64,000 nucleotides of DNA from NCBI RefSeq assembly GCF_947242115.1, contig NC_074725.1, positions 9,958,011-10,022,010 of the forward strand, read 5' to 3'. This DNA comes from Biomphalaria glabrata (taxonomy: Eukaryota; Mollusca; Gastropoda; Planorbidae). The notes under the pieces were generated by a model. The model was not told where the DNA came from. It searched no databases and saw nothing but the letters and a program-made list of their open reading frames with translations. A program made the translations under genes and the position numbers. Shown here one piece after another: positions 11,569 through 24,500 of this stretch. The first letter of the stretch is position 1, and every line of letters starts with the position of its first letter.

Positions 11569-13404
11569 TTAAATGTCTGCACCACCAGGGATGTATTGGG
11601 GACCACCCTCCTGTTGTTCGATTCTTTGCCTTTCACGTTCTTCTGCTTGCTTCCTTGATAACCTTCTTTTTGTTTCATTTTTTTCAATGCATCTCTGGGC
11701 TTTTGAGATTCTGTTACAATCTCTCTTGAGCCCCAAAGACTTTGACTGTATGCCAGTCTTAATATTAAGGTGGCTCAAGAAAAGTTGGGATGCCTTGGAG
11801 CCCATATTAAACTCACCAACACCTACCCCTACAGAGACTTCAAGTCTCTTTCTTCCCACAAATAAATGCTTAGGGCACCGACTCCATATCAAAGCATGAA
11901 TTGACTCATTGACATTTTGAGTCTGCCCTAAGATGCAGCGTTGTAACAATTCATCCTGTGTCATTCGTTCAAACACAGGACGAATATGCTCAGCCACTAG
12001 GGGGGAAAGAAATGTTGTCATTTCTTTTTCATGTGACCCTGCAGGTTGGTTTCTAGCCAAGGCTCTCTGGTAAAAGCACCAAGAAGATTTGCCAGCAGGA
12101 CAGTCACTGTGCATAGGATTATCATCCGAAGATGTACAGTGATAAAATGTGGCCCATATTGCCTTTCGCATCTGAGGAATAGTGGTGCTTGAGCGTAATG
12201 CTTTTGTAAAATACTTTTGCAATTTATTGATTTTAGGTTGGGTAAGTTTACCTTTCCCATTACCACCAAGAGTTATTTTTTGCTTTTTTTTTGTATCCAC
12301 CACATTCCTCAGAGCTGTTCCCAATCTTTTTGAAACATGATTAAGGCATTCTCTCTTTTCAACAACAAGGTCAGGGTATGGGTTTTGCTCATGGATGGCT
12401 TTTATGGTATTTGTGTCTCCATCTGAAATGACACTTTTATACCTGAAGCCATTTTTTTCAACTGACCGTGACCACATAATCACTGCAGCTTGCTGCTCCA
12501 TGCTTCCACTAGAGCCAAAGTGATTTATATCACAGGACTGTTTGTGTGCATTGTACCACAGTTGGTACTTGACAGGGTCCTCTAGTTTCAAAAAGTTTCC
12601 TGTCTTGGCACAAACATGACAGTGCTTAGACAGAACATGGTAGTCTACTACAAGACCTGTTTTATTTTCTATTATGCACCCAACACCATATTTTGAAGAG
12701 TGCCCCCGTGTCTGCCATGTACCATCATAGGATACATCAATGTCAATGACATGTTTATTACTTTGTTCAGGATAGGCAGCTCTTACAGTACTGGCACTTT
12801 CTTTTAGCATCTGGTTTACATAGCCAACAGACTGGCTGAAAACAAATTTAGTGTGTTGCCCAAATGATTTTTTGTGAAGCACAGGCGCATTCATTATTTC
12901 AGAAAATTTAACAAGCCCTGCATGACCCATACCAGTAGCCAAAGATGCTGCAACAACCTGTCTGTTGACAGTATGGATCTTATCTGATTTAGGTGATGTA
13001 AAAGTGTCACCTTTTACCTCTTGGCAGGTTGTACAGAAAACCTGCAGATAAATGGCAAGCCCAGAGTTTTTTTTTGGGTCATGGGTTAGATTTAAGTTTT
13101 GTGTGCCACAAGATGAACACTGAAGATTTATAAAAAGTGATTTCAGTGATTCTAAGCAAACAAAAGTTGATGGCATAGCCATCCCCATACCTGTAATATT
13201 TTCCTCACTAAAAAAAGAAAGCTTACGCTTAGATGCTGAAACAGTGGGTTCAACTATAGATGGGTTGGAAGTGGTTGCAGAAGTTTTTGGAGTGGTGGCT
13301 TGTTTGAGATGATTTAGCCTTGCTTCTCTGGCAGCCGCAGTCTGATGCTTTCTTGACAGACGAGTTCTGGCTTTAGTATTGGCAGTAAATGCTTTGGCTG
13401 GCAT
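11569..13404 (-). CDS. Kolobok/Mutator-like domain transposase, 611 aa, intact
   Basis: Predicted DDE-type transposase that cuts and moves its element in the nucleus. Residues 1-60 are basic and Ser/Thr-rich. C96, C99, C124 and C127 form a CxxC...CxxC zinc site. The catalytic-type region has YDGTW (D227) with TRGHSS, then LSKHCHVCA (C262, C265), WSRSVE (about 311-316), SDGD (D328, D330), ECLNHVSKRLGT (352-363), CPAGKSSWCFYQRA (435-448), and TQNVNES with E500 as a candidate third acidic residue. The C-terminus is a basic/acidic coiled-coil-like tail. This order matches the family often named Mutator-like transposase domain in invertebrate annotations. A single exon with no stop or frameshift suggests recent activity or selection. 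The first in-frame ATG is taken; it follows a splice-acceptor-like site by 6 bp. Confidence 0.85.
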   Translation of the reverse strand: MPAKAFTANTKARTRLSRKHQTAAAREARLNHLKQATTPKTSATTSNPSIVEPTVSASKRKLSFFSEENITGMGMAMPSTFVCLESLKSLFINLQCSSCGTQNLNLTHDPKKNSGLAIYLQVFCTTCQEVKGDTFTSPKSDKIHTVNRQVVAASLATGMGHAGLVKFSEIMNAPVLHKKSFGQHTKFVFSQSVGYVNQMLKESASTVRAAYPEQSNKHVIDIDVSYDGTWQTRGHSSKYGVGCIIENKTGLVVDYHVLSKHCHVCAKTGNFLKLEDPVKYQLWYNAHKQSCDINHFGSSGSMEQQAAVIMWSRSVEKNGFRYKSVISDGDTNTIKAIHEQNPYPDLVVEKRECLNHVSKRLGTALRNVVDTKKKQKITLGGNGKGKLTQPKINKLQKYFTKALRSSTTIPQMRKAIWATFYHCTSSDDNPMHSDCPAGKSSWCFYQRALARNQPAGSHEKEMTTFLSPLVAEHIRPVFERMTQDELLQRCILGQTQNVNESIHALIWSRCPKHLFVGRKRLEVSVGVGVGEFNMGSKASQLFLSHLNIKTGIQSKSLGLKRDCNRISKAQRCIEKNETKRRLSRKQAEERERQRIEQQEGGPQYIPGGADI

Positions 13405-13499
13405 AGTTCTAAAATAGTGAGAAGAAAAAAAATATTTGAAATTAAAATGTTCATCAAAGAAAGTTAATTCAAATCATAATTCAAGATGTTATTCAAACC

Positions 13500-14060
13500 C
13501 AAGTGACTGTCACTAGATCTATACCACATCTATGCAAGCTAAATCTAGAACTCTATTGTAATCTAGTAAATCCAGTAGTGAGTAGTAGGGATGATAAAAT
13601 CTAGATATATCTAGATTATTTTAGATTTCCTATAGATTTATAAAGTAAAGTAGACCAAGAAAATAGCATCTATAGTGACTAGATCTAAAGTCTAGATTAG
13701 GCCTACTGATCACAATACATTGAATTTACATCAAGTTAAGTTCTAAGTCTAAGGGCTTCAATTATATCTATATAGATCTACTTATAGTTATAGAATATTA
13801 GATCTAAAGATAATCTAAATCTAGTCGTACTACTATTACTACTTGTAACTACTGCTACTAGATCTAACTAGAAGTCTAGCTCTACTTCTACTAGATCTAG
13901 ATCTTGATAATAGAATCATGAATGTGATTGAATCTAGATCTAGAATCCAATATTATAGATAATTACTAGTATCAAGATCTAAACTAGATCTAGAATCCTA
14001 GATCTAATCTAGATCTAGAATCCTAGATCTAATCTAGATCTAGATTATTATCTAGATCTA
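13500..14060. repeat. Palindromic TCTAGATC-rich tract inside the transposon
   Basis: Dense runs of overlapping TCTAGA/AGATCT words in the presumed 5' UTR intron of the transposase. The same low-complexity style occurs at 20800-20970 and 28190-28640. Confidence 0.7.
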
Positions 14061-14970
14061 GAATCACACGAGATACTGGTTACTGTCCCTAAAGCCTAAT
14101 ACTAAATAGCAATAGGGAATAGGCCTAGATCTATATTTTAGATGTAAATATATAATTAAATCTATCCTGAAATAGTCCTATTATTAAAATTAACTTAGAT
14201 CTAGCTGTAATTTGTTCTTACCTTGTTTGGTGAAAAAAAGATAATCTAACAAAAATAGATAATGCAATCCAAAATCGAATGAATCGAGAGCACGCTTCAC
14301 AGGGATGTTGACACACGCGCTATGCATTGTGGTCTAGAGTCACCATACGAAATCCAAGATGGCCGCCTTGAGACCAATCAAAATAAGCTTCTATGTACTT
14401 GACTACGTTAGAGCCAATCAAATATTAGTAAAAACCTTGATATATACGTCATTGCTTGTGCTCTAGTTACTATAAATAGTTTTAGATAGGAAAATCATCA
14501 GGAAAATGACGTAGTACGCAGTGTGACCTTTAAAACGATATCAAATACGATACCATTGTAGACAGGACACTTGCATTACAGCATGCTGAAATTTGTTGAC
14601 TTTTGCAATGTTTTCAACAAATTTAGATACCCCTATGCTATTAAAACACGTTTTTAAGTATTAAAGTGCAATATTTTCATAATTTGATGTATGACAAGTG
14701 ATTCCTAATATATTTTTCTATTAAAATATGCAGTTTTTGAAAAATCGATATTTTTGTCTAAAATCGACTTTTTCATGACCCGTCGACCCCCTTAAATCTG
14801 ATTGTCAAAACATTTTCTAAATAAGAATCTGTAATACTAATACTAGTTTGGCTATTTAGTTAACTTTACTGATGATGTATCTCTTGAATGCGCTGGTACT
14901 AACACTTAATTTTAAACTATTGTTAAAATACCAATTGACCAAACAAACATTGTTATCAGGGTGGCTGAAA

Positions 14971-15571
14971 CTAAGTATAGTCAGGGCGAATAGGTTTGAA
15001 GTTAAAGCCCTCTGATGTTTTGCTGTCCAGTTCCGAGTGAGTAAAGCCTTCATTTGATTTACAGCCCATGTCAGAATGGTCCCTCATCTCAGTGTCACTC
15101 ATGTAAATGTCATTGCTGTTGTGGCTGTTCCCATCATTGCTCATGGCTGAGTGGGTGCGCAGAGGCTGCTGCTGCAGCGACATACCCACTGTGTGCCCCT
15201 GGTGGGGCAAGGGGCTCCGGTCTGACCCCTGGGAGTTCTGCTGTTCTGGGTGCGGGTGAAGGTGGTGCAAGGGCATGGACAGGTTGGACGAGGAAGAGGA
15301 GGAGGTGGATGAGGGGGAGCCCATGGCGTCAGAGACAGGCTGGAACATGAACCCTTGCTTGCTGACTGACATGAGAGCCGAGCTGGAACTGCCGACCTGA
15401 CTGTGGATGGTTGAAGGAGAAGACTGACTGCCTCCAACAGATATAGGACTTAGACCAGCCGCCAAGTTGTTCAAAGGTGACCTGTGGAGATGAGACATAC
15501 TTGTCCCTAAGCTATTTGACCTTGTCAATGACTGTTGATGGTTGTTAGCATCCAAACTACTGCTTGAAATG
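14971..15571 (-). CDS. PABIR coding exon 9 (terminal)
   Basis: The acceptor is TATTTTCAG. It encodes 199 residues plus stop, rich in Ser, Gln and His, with no globular domain. Its downstream limit is unknown. Confidence 0.85.
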
Positions 15572-18500
15572 CTGAAAATAGATTATAATATAAATAAGAA
15601 ACAAACAAAACAAAACAAAAAAGAAATATTATGTTGATAACAACTCACTAAATGTTAAAAAAAAGGTCTATTATCTTATTTGAAAAAAATGAAATTTGTA
15701 TTACTTTTTATGTTTTATGTTATATTGCTGTGAAACAAAAGGCTTTTTTATATCAAAACACATTTAAGGTATAAAGAAAGGTGTTTCCATGCAATGTTAG
15801 TACTTTACCAGGTTTAAAGTATCACACTATTATTTTCTCTACTTTTATTTACTTTGTCAATTTAAAAAAAAATGTTCTTAAAGAAAATTGAAAAAGGATT
15901 GAGAATTTTTGGGACTCAATATCTTATTTTGGAAGTTTTAACAGCACATTTTATATATATGTAATCTATATAGACAAATCTTAGATTTAGGTCTGAGCAA
16001 AGCGAGATTTCAAAGTCTAGCTTGAAAAACCTAAAGTAGAAGAACGTTTACTATTGTAAGTCCATCTGAACTGCTACTAAAATTGTCAAAATTTTGTACA
16101 AAATTTCTTCCTCTTTTTATTTTCAAATCTTTTTTTTAAAATATAAACTCTTTGTTATTTTCTGCATTGCGACAGAATTTTATTTTGGATTATTTGATTG
16201 CACCACCATGTCCTATTAAAACTTAAAGAATTCTTTTTGTCTTAACAGGAGAAAATAATAAGTTATTTTTTGAAACAGGAGAAAATAGTAAGTTATAAAT
16301 TTTTTACAGGAGAAAATAATAAGTTATAAAGTTTAAGGAAAATGCATGCTTTTTATGTGCGGCTAGTATTATATAAAGTCAAAATGATTAAAAAAAACAA
16401 AAAACATTCATTTTTTTTAAATTTCATTTGAATTAAAAAGGAAATTGTATTTTTCATATGTTTATATCTGAGACTTTTTGTACGTTCATCGGAACATCAA
16501 TCATTAGATGTCTGCTCTCCTAAGTGCAAACATTATTTAAAAACAATTATTCTAATATTCTTATATTCCTTTCTAGGTGTAACATATAACAAGACAAAAA
16601 TCTCCTCTTAATGAGAGGTGTCTTCAATGTATTTAAGAATGGATTTTATAAAGAATATGTTGAAAGCCTTCGTCTACATTGGGAATAAAAGGACTACATG
16701 GAAATTTCTCTATGCAGGAATATGCTGACCAATTAAGTTGTTCAAAAAAAAAACATAATAAGGAATTACTATGAACAGACCTGTTGGCTAAAGGATGGAC
16801 ACAGGTCATTATTCTGTCTGGTGTACTTGCTCCAGTGCTGAATTTTTTGGGAGGGCTGATGTAATCCCACTTATCTCCATCATTTTCCACTGAAACAAAG
16901 AGGAATGCACTAAGTTAAAGGGCACTAAATGATTTCATATTCTGCTAGTACATTTTGTACAGTAAAATGCATCTATTAAACAATGATTGCTTCAGCTCTA
17001 GAGTTGCAGTAATGAAATATGCACCTCGTGTGGAATATTCAAGGTAACTTTGTACAAAATAAGATTTTTAAAATAAAGATCATACAACTAAAAGTACTCA
17101 TGCCCCAAAATATAAAAATATTAAATATATTTTAAGAAGCCTTAACTTTTCTGTGTTTATTTATTTGTCTACATAAATGTTTATTAGGGTGATTCAATAT
17201 CATTTCTAAATTCTCTAGTCAAAAGAGCACCATATGAAAAGAAATGTTTTTGTTTTTTTTACTTTGACAAAGATATTACTTAAGACGTTCAGCATTTCAA
17301 AGCATACTTAAACACAAACACAAGGCTAAATTATGAACACTTTTTCAGAGACTTACATTTACGTTTTAAAGAAACAGCATTCCGCATAGCTATTGGGCTT
17401 AAACTCCTAAAAAGAAATATAAAGAATAAGATTGCTTACATTTAATTGCAATTTTTTAATGTAAAGCCATGGAACATGGCAACCCAACATTGACACTACC
17501 ACCATAAAAACAAAACACAGCACAAACTGGTGACAATGCAAAGTATACAGAGTCACATGACTGCTGAAACCACTGAAGAATCTCTGACCTGCAAGGGAGA
17601 GATGGCATCCTCCATCATTTTTTATACGGTGGAAAATGAAAAAATGGTTTGAATGTTGGGACAAAGCCCAAAAAGCCTGCAGAAGCACATAAGGCACCCT
17701 AACCAAGGCACCCTGTGTGGCAAGTTAACCAGTACTGAACAGTTCAGGACTGGCCATTGTCTTGGTTCTTGCTATGTATTATGTTATGTATGGTTCAGCC
17801 AAAACTTGGAAAAGGAAATTGTGTTTCACATTGTTTTTGACTGTCCCTGACTTGCCAAAAGCCAATTTCACGGGACATGGAAGTCACATACTCTAGACTT
17901 GTAAAGAAACATACAAGTTGCACCCCAACCAAAGAGTTTCTATCTAGGGCTTAAAAGAGGATCAGATCCTTCAGGCCTTCACTCTGAGTTTGATGATGAG
18001 AAAAGTATTATAACATGGGTTAAAAAGATTGCTAGTTAGAAGTCACTTAACAAATTTCTACTTTCCACAATGTATAAAGTTTCATTTTACTTTAATTAAC
18101 CAAGCAAACAAGCATTAGAGTTCAAAATGTGTAGAAATATTTGTATACCAGAAATGTAAACATCAACAACTCACCTATGAAAACTTTTCCTAGTAGGACT
18201 GGGAGATGGTGACGGAGTAAAAGTGGTATTCTTGACAGGAATCTGCATTGATGGGGAAAAGCACTGCTGTAAATAGAGAGAACACTGAACTTCATTAACA
18301 CATTTACACAGTTTGATAGAATTATAAATGATTCCAAAGTCATCTATCATTAATAAACATTGACATTTTTTTGTTTAGTTGAAATTTTTAAAATACAATC
18401 ACAGAGAAGCATCTTTCAGTATTCTTTCTGGGAAAACACTTGCAATACTATTTTTGCTAGTCTCATTTCTGACTTATTAGTTAATTACATGCGTTAATTT

Positions 18501-21500
18501 CTCATGGATACAATTCCTAGAAATGCAAAGCTATGTTGAGTGTAGATTAAGGTAAAATAGAATCCATCAGATAAGGGACTTCAGGATAAAAAGCAGTAAT
18601 GTTGAACCATAGCCACAAATTGATAAAAGAACTTTTGGAAACCTCTTAATCAGAGAAGGAACAATAAGCCAGAGTAAAAATGACATTTACTGTTTTAATC
18701 CAAAAATAATTTAACCGTACTAACAATAAAAACAAATGAAAGCCATCCAAAAACAGCTATCCATGTAAACACTGATGAATCAGCCTTCAAAGCCACCATA
18801 AATTCTGGACTTGATGTCCTCCTGATCTTTCCCGAATAAGATAAGTGTGCCGTGTGGAAATTACTGCATAAACTTCAAGGCCAAAATTGCAGATATATCC
18901 ACTCTTTAAGCAGTGACTAGCAACACCTCATCTACCCCAAAAGAGTTGACAGCACCAATCATGATAATCTATCATATGATAACAGAATTTAATACAAGTC
19001 TTTTTCTTGGCACAGACTGCAAAAGAGCCTACAGCTCAACAGCAAAAAATCTGGCTAGAAAAAAAGAACCCAACTCAAACTTAGTCCCTAAACTTAACTG
19101 AATCTGTCAAATGAACTAAAATCATTTTCCTTCCTAAAATTCTGACAACCAAAATATGGATCAACTTTAGGATTGGGCAAAACCTAGACCTAATGTTAAT
19201 GCAACTGTTTTGTGACTGTGAGCCTGCTATTCTGGGCATTCCTTAAAAGGCCTATATCCTTGATCCTGCTAAAGATGGAGTTTTTTACTCAATGAAGAAC
19301 AATAGCATCAGAATCTAAAAATAGATATTGAAATGTCATAAAACTATATGAATCATTGCAAATAGCAGCCCACATTATTCTATTGGAGTAGAGTAGAATC
19401 ATGAGAAAAATGTCTGAAAACTGGCAATACACTTGAACCAGGAATGCAAAAGTTAAAGTTGTGATTGTTTAGACTACAAAAAAGTCTAAATTTTATTTTT
19501 AAAAAAAGGTTTTTACTTTCATTTATAAATGAAAGTGAGAGCTCAATTGATAAGAAACATTTTGGACTCTATGGGATGCCAGCAGGTATTATCATCTGCA
19601 AAATTAAGGGAAGAATGCATAGATGAACACCTCACAGTTTAACCCTTGGTCCAGCATATTCCTAAATGATTCTGACTGACCTTGGCTGCGGCTCTTGTGG
19701 GTGAAGGTGAGCCACAAAGTATATTGGGCTGGGTCATTATATGGAGCGATTCACTGAAAGACCTCTGCCGTCTCTGACTTTCCATAGGCTCTGATGTATC
19801 CTACAGGGTAAAATAAAAAAATGTCCAACTTAATCAATTAAGACTAAAATATATGTTATATGTGTCACTCAATGACTGAAGATTGTCACTAGAATTCATC
19901 AGTCAAATGTATGTGTGTATGAAAAAGAGGAGGGGGGGGGGAATGCTCATTAAGTGTGCCGTTTCAACCCAAATAAAAAACTATGTTGGAAAGCACTATG
20001 ATGCAAAGAGAGCAAATAAAAAAAAGAATTAAAAAAACAGCAATAGGTGGCTCTGGAGAAATAGAGTGAAAAAACTGAAGCTAGAATTCAAGGGCTAAAA
20101 AATATATTTGGGAAGTGCTAAAATGCAAGCTGTTTTACCAGAAAAGCAAAAAAAGAAAAAAAAAAAGGGGGGGGGGGGGAGAACAAATGAATGTCAGTAG
20201 CCAGTGAGTAATACTAGTATGTATAGATAGACTAATAAAGCACAATAAAAATATTTAAAAAAACAACAACTCACAAATGAAAGACTATCCCAGTTCTGTG
20301 AAATCCAAATAGAAGATTGAATCTCTCTGAAAAAAAAAAAATCCAATTTAATCCATGATAGGAAGACTTAAAAAATTGTAGGAAATTTTCTACACTGGAA
20401 TTAGCGACACAACAAATAAAATGTTTGTTTCATGAGTTTTCAAACTATTCTTGATCAGCTAGTTAAATGTTTAAACAGGCAACCGTGGCAAATATCTCCT
20501 GTTCTTGAGCAAGACTTACAACTATCAAACTATACAGTAAGGATGGCTGGTGTGACCCACCATTCATTCTTTCTATTGGTGCATAACCATTGAAGGTGCT
20601 GGGCACTGGGCTTGTTGAAAAGTAGTTAGGTGCTAACATGTAATAATTTTGTTTTGCCTCAAAAAAGACCTTTCAAATTTTCAATGTTATCATTCTTGAC
20701 ACTTGTCAATTTCTTTCAATGGACACAATACAATCACTACTGGTATATAGAGCTAAATTCTAGTTTAAATGACACTAGATACAGATCTTTACAATGAGTT
20801 CCTAACTCAATCCAGATCTAGAGGATAGTCCCTTGACATTTTAAAAATGAAATCTCAGCATTGTTGTTGTAGATATGCTAGCCTAGACAAGAACTAGAAA
20901 ATTTAGATCTAGATTTAGTTTACTAAGTCTCTGTTATCTATAATTATACATATATAGTCTAGATGTAGCAGCAAATAAATAAAGAGGAGATTACATAAAT
21001 TCTACATTTACAATATTTATACAATGTTCTGAATGCATAAATCAATAAAATCACAATATGAGATCAAAATCAAATCACAGTGTGAGATAAAAAGAAACTG
21101 AATTTTAATTTTAACCGTGTAAATATTATACTCCACACCTACTAGAATTGAATTTGTACTGGTGGGCATATGCAAAAAATTAAATTTGATGTAACTAAAT
21201 ATTTCTAGAATTTACTACCCCTCAGCTTTTTTTTTAAATAGTGAAAACAGGAGGGGGGGGGGGAGAGGAGGAGAGATATATAATATAATATAAGATATAT
21301 ATATATATAATTCTAAATTCAATGCTTTGTATAAAAAAAAATTTGAATTTAAAAGTCAAGGATGGTGCCTCACTGTTATTCTTCTTTTCTTATGATTTGA
21401 ATTGCTATATAGGAGAGTGACAGTAGTAGGACCTACTATAAATTTGGTATTTTAAGTTTTCCCTTAATATACCAAGGAGAGACTTTAATAGCTAATATGC

Positions 21501-24500
21501 TTTTAATTTTTGTACTGAAATTATAAATCCACAAACATTTTTGTTAACCCTAACCCTAACCACAAATAGCAGTTACAAAATTTACAAAATTGACAGGACT
21601 CCTAGCTTGGTAAACCATGTTCTTACCTTTCATGTTGCCGTTCTATATCTGCTTTATGGATTTCCTCCTGCTTGATTCTTGTCACCCTGTCTGTACTTCT
21701 TATAGGAGGCTGTAAATACAATGGTTGCTTATTAGACATGAGTCAGTTAATGAGTTTAATTAGGCTGTATAGATATAACAAAAGTCAATTTATAAAGTAA
21801 TAAATTATAAATATATAGAACAAACATAATTAATTATAAATTTGATAACAATTATTTTAGAGATCCAAAAGTAGCTATATACATACAGATACATGTTTGT
21901 AATATTATATACTATAATTATACTAGCAGTAAGCCCAGGCTACGCCCGTTGATTTGTTCCTAGGCTTTTTTATTGTTTATTATGGCCAGAATAAACATTT
22001 TAATGATCAACCTAACATCCTTTTTTTTAGCCTGTGAGTTAATGTATCTCTTACAATGAAATTTCCTTAATGTATCTCTTACAATGAAATTTCCCATCCT
22101 GCTCTCTCTCTTTCCTAACCCCCCCCCCCCCCCCCCCCCCTATGTGTCTTTTAAATTTTGTTTTCTTATTTTAATAAACGGGCAATATTTTTACTATCAT
22201 AATGCGCCCACGACACATCCACGCTTGTTAATTCTAGTAGCACTTTCACAGTCCGCTTCCCCAAAGGATAACAACAAAAAGGTAAGTCCTTCGTACACTC
22301 TATGACTTTACTTCAGCTTCTCAATTCAATCTATCTATATATTTAATATCATGTAAGGTATTAGACACCCCATACATTTCTTCTAACAATCAGTTTCAGG
22401 CCAAGAGAAAAAAAATGCATTTAATTTTCCCAAGGCTTCAATGAAATACCACATTCAGTTCCCTTTCCTACATTTATTTTTGTATTTTGTTCTCTAAATA
22501 AAATTTCATTAATATATAACAAATTGGAAAGACCAGCTTCATAATGCGCCCCCTAAACGTACATGCTACAATATTTTAGGCCTATTAATTTTAGTTGCAC
22601 TTATACTTATCTCCCCCCCCCCCAAACAAAAAGTTCGGCCTTCGTACACCTTCCCGTTCTAAATTCTACATTTATCTTGGTATTGTGTTCTCTAAATAAA
22701 AAGCAATATCAATTCCGTTTTATTAATCATAATCGTTTATTTGATTCCATTTGAATGTAGCAAAATGACAATAGATCTAGATTTTTCTTTTCAATGCAAT
22801 TAGAATTAGAATTGGGTTTTTTTTAACAGAGTTACAAAGTAACATTTCTTGCTCTCTCTCTTTCGAAAAAAAAGAAAAAGACTCTAGATCTATCTTTTAA
22901 ATGCTATTATGATGGGCATTGTTTTTTTTTTTATTTAGACAGAAGTAGAAATGACGAAGGCATATTAAAAATAAGTAGACTTTGGGAAAAAGAAAAATAT
23001 TGCTCTCTAAAAAATACGGAATCCGTAATATTTTGTTAATGTTTTCTAATTAGACTGCAGCCTTTTGGGGAAATACCAAAAATAAAATGCAAAAGTTTGA
23101 TAGAGTTTGAGTTTTTTTTCTGCTAATTGTGGCAATCAATTTGCATATCTGTCAAAAGCATTCTTAGTGAGCATCTAGGAGGTAAAAGGAACCTGTGTAC
23201 GAAATTTGATGGAGATACGATAGTTTAAGAGCTCTTGTGATAGATCAGTGGTATTTTCACTTATATATAGTAGAGAGCCATATAAAATTACAAACACGTA
23301 ATGACGTATCTATCAGCTGTTAATTATTAAATTACATCCTATTTAAACTGTTCTGAAGTCTATGTATATAAATTTTCTAAACCTACTTTTTAGTATTAAA
23401 TAAAAATCAAAGATAAAAATATTTAATTGTAAAATATAAACTGCATAAAATTACACTTGTTGATGATGGAGCATTATGTAATGACATGTTACTTGAACTA
23501 AGTCGCCGCAGAGCAACAGATGTAGCCGTTTTAAATGACGTAGGAGGGCTGAAAAAAAAAAAAGATGGGTTTTTGTTGTAATAGCTGAACTCAGATATGA
23601 AAATATCGCATTAAACAAAATATAAGAGAAATGAAACAGTTTTGTCTATTAGAAGAATATTGGATCAATCAAACCATGTTCTATTAACTTGTTTTTATAA
23701 AACCATTCTATAATCTAGCAAAACATATATCTTTTTTTAAAAAGTCAATATTTGAAAATCAAATTATATAATATATTGTTACGAATCTCACTATCCAGGC
23801 TCTCTGCAAACTGCACCATACACCACCAACTTAAAGAACGTGACAACTCAGGGCTCCAAAGTAACGTAACACATTAATAATTGAATAAATAACAGCCAAT
23901 ACTGTACAATTGGCAACACGTACACTGTACAAATATCTCTCCGATAACACCGTTCCGCCGTATCAACTCTTGCACTGGCCTCTCCGTCTCGTTCCAGGCT
24001 TGCATTGGGTTCAACAGTTCAGGACTGACTTCACACACTAGGCTCGTTGTGTCGGACTCGATCACAGACCAAGATAAAGACGCCGTTCGTCTCAACTGTA
24101 CTTGATAGTACTCCTTTCTGAACCGTCGTAATGCTCCGTACAGAACCACACCGCTGAACTGTGCTGTAGTCGACCGTGTTCTGAACTCCTGTCGTGAACC
24201 TCCTTTCTGAACCGTCTTGACTGCGACACCTCCACTCTTATATAGGATCCCTACTGGCCTTCTCGAACCGGACAGAACGCCGCTCGACATTTCTAGGTGG
24301 TCAGATGACTACAACTCTCGTGACGCTTCTGAGCTCTGTTCACGACGTCGATCCTTCCCGAACCACCATGTTGACACTCGTCTCGGCCGACCGTCGTAAC
24401 TAGTCACGGTTGACCGCTCATCTAGCGCTGGCATGGGGCGATTTGTGTGGGCTGACTACACTCACACCACTACCCCCATTTGTGCCACCACCAGGTTTAT

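Larger units (their letters stand above)
10709..14791 (-). mobile_element. Kolobok-like TTAA DNA transposon, 4083 bp, apparently autonomous
   Basis: The element is bounded by TTAA on both sides (10705-10708 and 14792-14795) and by short inverted ends: GGGGGTAGTC on the left and, inverted, GGGGGTCGAC on the right. It encodes one intact transposase (11569-13404, minus strand). A donor CAAG|GTAAGA at about 14221 and an acceptor TATTTTAG 6 bp before the ATG suggest a spliced 5' UTR, with the promoter in the right-hand 0.5 kb. The TTAA target, G-rich end and YDGTW...RGH transposase fit the Kolobok superfamily; piggyBac also uses TTAA but normally has CCC-type ends and a different protein. C-rich runs lie at 11396-11423. 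It lies 180 bp beyond the PABIR stop codon in the same orientation as PABIR. Confidence 0.75.

Noticed and set aside
15054-15437. 98-codon frames over the PABIR terminal exon
   Set aside because: They are other-frame shadows of the Ser-rich PABIR C-terminus.
21545-21563. Telomere or chromosome-end fusion
   Set aside because: Only two to three units within an intron of a continuous gene.
24217-24399. 60-codon plus-strand frame
   Set aside because: Shadow of the GC-rich solo LTR.
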